Assembly: GCA_013204125.1 (NCBI GenBank)
Contig: JABMOP010000300.1
Location: 1-8,370, forward strand
Direction: 5' to 3'
Source of the DNA: Rhodospirillales bacterium
GTDB lineage: Bacteria > Pseudomonadota > Alphaproteobacteria > Rhodospirillales > UBA2165
DNA: 8,370 bases
A program made the translations under genes and the position numbers. The first letter of the stretch is position 1; each line of letters begins with the position of its first letter. Shown piece after piece: positions 5,513-8,370 of this stretch. Below the pieces are notes generated by a model. The model searched no databases. It saw only the letters and a list, made by a program, of their open reading frames with translations, and was not told the origin of the DNA.

Positions 5513-6885
5513 ATGATCTCGAGATAGGCCGCGAATTCGAAATCGGTTACGTTGGATGCAAAGCCCGCTATTTCCTGCCGCTTGCAGGCCACGAACATGG
5601 TTCGGAGCGCTTCGTCGAAGAATGCGGGAATAATCTCGCCGTCCTCGAACGCATTCACGGCGGACGCCCAGTCCGCCGGCAGTTTCGGGAGGCGCTCCGA
5701 ATATGCGCGGCCGCGAACCGGGGCGGGCGGCACGAGTTCATTCTCAATACCGTAAAGCGCCGCACCGAGGATTGCTGCGACGACGAGATAAGGGTTGGCG
5801 TCCGCGCCGGCGACGCGATGTTCGATGCGCCGTGACGCATGGTCGCCGCCGGGGATGCGGATAGCCGTCGTTCTGTTCTCATACCCCCAAGAAGCTAAAG
5901 TCGGCGCATGGGTATCGGGCCGCAGGCGGCGGTAGGAATTGTAATGCGGCGCGAAAACCAGCGTCGATTCCGACATCCCGTTCAGCAACCCCGCGACCGC
6001 GCGCGAAAGAACCGGGGATCCCTCGCTCGTCCCGTTGTCGAAGATGTTCCGGTCGTCCTCATCGATAATGTTGAAATGCACATGAAACCCGCTTCCGGAC
6101 CGGGTGCCGTATGGCTTGGCCATGAAAGTCGCCGAAAGCTGATGCTTCCGTGCGACCCCTTTGACCAATCGCTTGAACAGCACCGCATCGTCCGCCGCTT
6201 TCAGCGGGTCGGATGTGTGCCGCATATTGATTTCAAATTGTCCGACGCCATTCTCGGCGAGCGCCGCATCCGCGGGCAGGTTCTGCTTCCTGCATTCCTC
6301 ATAGACGTCCCAGAAAAAATCGCCAAAATCGTCAAGCTCATCGATGGAGAGGATTGCATCGGAATCGAGGCGTTTCCCCGTATAAGGAGAGATCGGCGGA
6401 ACGGCGCTCTCCGCATCCGGATCGACCAGATAGAATTCCAGTTCGGTTGCAACGACGGGCCGCAGCCCGAGTACCCGATACCGTTCGACGATCCGAGCAA
6501 GCGCCTGGCGCGGATCGGCGAGATACGGCCGGGCGCCTTCCTCGAACATCCATAGTGGAATGAGCGCGCTCGGACGGGATGTCCAGTTTACCGGAATAAT
6601 CCCCCGGCCTGTCGGAATGCAGTGTCCGTCCACATCGCCATTCGCAAAGACATGCTCGTTGCCAACGATATCTTCGCCCCAGATATCGACCCCGACGATC
6701 GACAGGGGCATGCGGATGCTGCCGTCGAGAACCTTTGTCACCTGGTCGATGGGAATGCGTTTGCCGCGGAGGATACCGTTGAGGTCGCAGACCGCCGCCT
6801 GAAGACTCGTTATTTCCTCATGCTCGGCGAGCCATGAAACAACATCCTCTACGGGCCCGGCATGAGCGCTCGAATCAGGATTCAT
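5509..6885 (-). CDS. glutamine-synthetase family protein, gamma-glutamyl amine ligase (PuuA-like)
   Basis: A 458-residue member of the glutamine synthetase fold, first gene of the operon. The N-terminal beta-grasp domain carries VCDLNGILRGKRIP (32-45) in place of the housekeeping GS sequence. Catalytic-domain motifs are metal-binding TELEF (147-151), GQFEIN (215-220), GSGFHVHFN (264-272), the arginine-rich NSYRRLRP (316-323), NRTTAIRIP (337-345), and IEHRVAGADANPY (354-366). The C-terminal adenylylation-loop sequence of GlnA is not apparent, as usual for PuuA-like proteins, which use ATP to join glutamate to an amine such as putrescine. Relatives act on other amines (isopropylamine, anilines, ethanolamine), so the substrate is open. 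GGGGAGA lies 7 bases before the ATG and supports the start. Its upstream region runs straight into a transposase remnant. It is probably not the cell's main ammonia-assimilating enzyme. Confidence 0.93.
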   Translation of the reverse strand: MNPDSSAHAGPVEDVVSWLAEHEEITSLQAAVCDLNGILRGKRIPIDQVTKVLDGSIRMPLSIVGVDIWGEDIVGNEHVFANGDVDGHCIPTGRGIIPVNWTSRPSALIPLWMFEEGARPYLADPRQALARIVERYRVLGLRPVVATELEFYLVDPDAESAVPPISPYTGKRLDSDAILSIDELDDFGDFFWDVYEECRKQNLPADAALAENGVGQFEINMRHTSDPLKAADDAVLFKRLVKGVARKHQLSATFMAKPYGTRSGSGFHVHFNIIDEDDRNIFDNGTSEGSPVLSRAVAGLLNGMSESTLVFAPHYNSYRRLRPDTHAPTLASWGYENRTTAIRIPGGDHASRRIEHRVAGADANPYLVVAAILGAALYGIENELVPPAPVRGRAYSERLPKLPADWASAVNAFEDGEIIPAFFDEALRTMFVACKRQEIAGFASNVTDFEFAAYLEII

Positions 6886-6892
6886 GCCAAGA

Positions 6893-6899
6893 TCTCCCC
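6893..6899 (-). promoter_or_regulatory. ribosome-binding site of the operon's first gene
   Basis: GGGGAGA on the minus strand, 7 bases before the ATG at 6885. It abuts CCCC, forming CCCCTGGGG (6896-6904), so the Shine-Dalgarno sequence lies in a short self-complementary patch; the possible stem is only about 3 bp. Confidence 0.6.
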
Positions 6900-6942
6900 A
6901 GGGGTTTTAAAATAAGCCGGAAAATTACCGCAGTATCGAACA

Positions 6943-7122
6943 AATGGAAACTCCTGCCCGTCGCCTGCGGGTCAACACCGCCAAGGCCCAGGCCCCAAGA
7001 TCAAGTTCATCAGCAAAGACATCAACCAAGCGAACCGGATTGTCCTCGCTTATCCAGGCCTCCAGGCATTCCGGAAACAACGTGCTCTGGCTTCGGCCCG
7101 CACCTTTAATAAAACGCTTCAT
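6943..7122 (-). pseudogene. IS1182-like transposase, N-terminal fragment with frameshift
   Basis: From ATG 7122 the frame reads MKRFIKGAGRSQSTLFPECL and continues through a EDNPVRLVDVFADELDLG stretch, which I recognise as the conserved N-terminus of IS1182-like (DUF772-type) transposases. The frame is lost at a GGGG run (6993-6996). Adding one G restores the expected continuation GLGLGGVDPQATGRSFH, so a single-base deletion is the simplest explanation. Similarity then stops at about 6943, roughly 58 bases before the glutamine synthetase ATG. The complete transposase would be several hundred residues, so this is a dead 5' stub. No catalytic acidic residues are present. It is an undated scar between the TPR gene and the operon, in the operon's orientation. 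Confidence 0.75.
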
Positions 7123-7266
7123 CACAAAACCCCGCCAACGTCATGGCCGGTTTCTAACAGATATTATCCTGACAAAACGTTTTTAAACAGCCTGAGCCAC
7201 AAGCGGACGTTGCGGTGGATTGCAGAGCCGTTGGATCAGAGCCATCCACGGCATCAAAACCGAAAT
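7123..7266. other. non-coding spacer, probable IS left end
   Basis: No gene is recognised. Upstream of the transposase stub (minus strand) there is an AT-rich stretch with a palindromic AAAACGTTTT (7174-7183) and a GATAATAT sequence (plus-strand complement around 7160-7167) that could be the old transposase promoter. Further on, GTGGAT (7215-7220) and ATCCAC (7244-7249) form an inverted repeat without a T-run. I cannot fix the terminal inverted repeat or the outer boundary of the element. Confidence 0.4.
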
Positions 7267-7299
7267 TTAGTTCTCCGGAACACCCGCCTTGCGTAGACC

Positions 7300-8370
7300 C
7301 TATATATAGTGCTTCCGATATGCGGCGTCTTGAATGTTGATCGTTTTTCGTCTTACGCTGCGCTTTATTTCGTGCCGCCCCTGGGCACGCAGTTCCTCCA
7401 ATTCCCACTTCGCGTCGTCGAGTCTCCCCGCTTGGCCGTAGGCTGCGACGAGCCATTCGCGAATCCAAGTTGCGTTTGGATTTCGCTCTAAAGCTTTCTT
7501 GAAGTTTTTGATGGCCGCTTCGTATTGGTTCATCATGAACTGGATCTTGCCAATCGTGTGGAAATACCAGAACGGAAAATGGGGATTGAGCCGCATCGCG
7601 TGTTTGATCTTTTCGAGCATCCCTTCGGTATGGCCGGCATCGACCTTGACGGCAGTCAAAAAGGCATGGGCGTCCGCATAGTTGGGGTCGAGTGAAATCG
7701 CTTTTTCCAGTGCTGCGATGGCGCGATCACCGTCATATGTTGCTCTACGCGACATCGCTCGGCCCAAGGCCCATTGGGCCTGTGGCAGATCGCTGTCGAG
7801 AGCGATGGCCTTTTCGATATGGTGAAGCCCAATTTTCCGGAATTCATGGCCAGTACTGCCAATTTCGTTTGCAAGAAAATATGCCGTACCAAGACTGGCG
7901 TAGGCTGCAGCAAAATTGGGGTCGAGTTTGATCGCCTGTTCGAACAATTGTCGCGATGTCAAATTGGCTTCTTTCGTAAAAAAGCTCTCGTATCGCCGGC
8001 CGCGAAGCCAAAGATCATAGGCTTCGGGACTGGCGGTCAGGCATCGGGCAAGTCGCGCTTTCTCGTTAGGTGTCAGCTTCACTTTCAGCGCGGCAATGAC
8101 CTTGGCGCGGACCTCGTCCTGAAGATCAAAAATATTCTTTTCTTCCCTGTCGTAACGTTCTGCCCAAATATGTCCACCCGTTTCGGCGTCGATCAACTGA
8201 GCCGTAATGCGCACCTTGCCACCTGCCTTGCGTACACTGCCTTCGACCACGTAACGGACATTCAAATCCTTTGCCACAGCCCGAATATCCGGTGTTTGGC
8301 CCTTATAGGTAAAAGTCGACGTGCGGGAGATCACGATAAGGGCAGATAGTTTGGAGAGATCAGTGATCAA
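7300..8370 (-). CDS. C-terminal part of cyclase-type TPR protein, N-terminus beyond window
   Basis: 356 residues are visible and the frame stays open at the right edge. The first ~95 residues match the linker found in adenylate/guanylate-cyclase- or winged-helix-TPR proteins of Alphaproteobacteria: LSKLSALIVISRTSTFTYKG (5-24), VRYVVEGSVRKAGGKVRITA (38-57) and HIWAERYDR (67-75). TPR-like helical repeats follow from about 137: FEQAIKLDPNFAAAYASLG (143-161), HIEKAIALDSDLPQAQWALG, ALEKAISLDPNYADAHAFL (220-238), and FKKALERNPNATWIREWL. Such proteins usually carry an N-terminal cyclase catalytic or DNA-binding domain, which would lie past base 8370; which one cannot be told here. The frame ends at TAG 7300-7302, but the next 11 codons spell a family-like tail, so the stop may be a nonsense mutation. 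Confidence 0.88.
   Translation of the reverse strand: MITDLSKLSALIVISRTSTFTYKGQTPDIRAVAKDLNVRYVVEGSVRKAGGKVRITAQLIDAETGGHIWAERYDREEKNIFDLQDEVRAKVIAALKVKLTPNEKARLARCLTASPEAYDLWLRGRRYESFFTKEANLTSRQLFEQAIKLDPNFAAAYASLGTAYFLANEIGSTGHEFRKIGLHHIEKAIALDSDLPQAQWALGRAMSRRATYDGDRAIAALEKAISLDPNYADAHAFLTAVKVDAGHTEGMLEKIKHAMRLNPHFPFWYFHTIGKIQFMMNQYEAAIKNFKKALERNPNATWIREWLVAAYGQAGRLDDAKWELEELRAQGRHEIKRSVRRKTINIQDAAYRKHYI

Noticed and set aside
4352..5527. Long open frame (391 codons) on the plus strand
   Set aside because: It lies antisense to the PuuB-like gene, whose motifs are clear. The frame is rich in Arg, Pro and His with no domain pattern, as expected of a shadow in GC-rich DNA.
5908..6555. Open frame of 215 codons on the plus strand
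   Set aside because: Antisense to the catalytic domain of the glutamine synthetase family gene; no recognisable motif or ribosome-binding site.
6896..6904. CCCCTGGGG as a riboswitch or translational hairpin on the synthetase mRNA
   Set aside because: With a minimal three-base loop only about 3 bp can pair, and no further conserved structure is visible in the short leader.
7300..7302. Amber codon as evidence of an alternative genetic code or pyrrolysine
   Set aside because: The PadR-like gene nearby ends normally at TAG, and no other suspicious in-frame TAG was seen; a nonsense mutation is simpler.

Overview
The window looks like chromosomal DNA of an alphaproteobacterium, possibly of the Rhodospirillales/Rhizobiales type. 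The main evidence is the C4-type 5-aminolevulinate synthase (HemA), which in bacteria is typical of Alphaproteobacteria. A TPR protein of the adenylate-cyclase-associated kind, common in that class, and an IS1182-like transposase fragment fit this. Genus cannot be read from the sequence.

Layout: (1) 1-1014, the 3' five-sixths of hemA, open at the left edge. (2) 1132-1698, a small PadR-like winged-helix protein on the same strand. (3) 1695-2435 (-), a classical short-chain dehydrogenase whose stop codon interlocks with that of the PadR-like gene. (4) 2491-3090 (+), an SRAP/YedK-type abasic-site DNA-protein crosslink protein, divergent from the dehydrogenase across 55 bp. (5) 3091-3506, a gene-free stretch between convergent genes, holding four phased copies of a decamer, an 11-bp direct repeat, a 12-bp palindrome and an A8 run. 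(6) 3507-6885 (-), a tight three-gene operon: PuuA-like glutamine synthetase, PuuB-like FAD oxidoreductase and class-I glutamine amidotransferase, joined by two 4-base ATGA stop/start overlaps. (7) 6943-7122 (-), a broken N-terminal fragment of a transposase directly upstream of the operon. (8) 7300-8370 (-), the C-terminal part of a cyclase-type TPR protein, open at the right edge and apparently shortened by an in-frame amber codon.

The clearest functional unit is the operon in (6). Its order suggests a gamma-glutamylated amine route: ligation of glutamate to an amine, oxidation of the product, then release of glutamate by the amidotransferase. It resembles the Puu putrescine pathway, but the last enzyme looks like a GMP-synthase-type class-I amidotransferase domain, not PuuD. 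The amine substrate is unknown. The transport, dehydrogenase, aminotransferase and regulator genes of the canonical pathway are not in the window.

I found no convincing wholly new system. The points most worth checking are the amber codon in the TPR gene with a family-like tail after it, the SRAP protein's C-terminal sliding-clamp-like motif, the phased decamer array, the unusual third member of the Puu-like operon, and the transposase scar at that operon's promoter.
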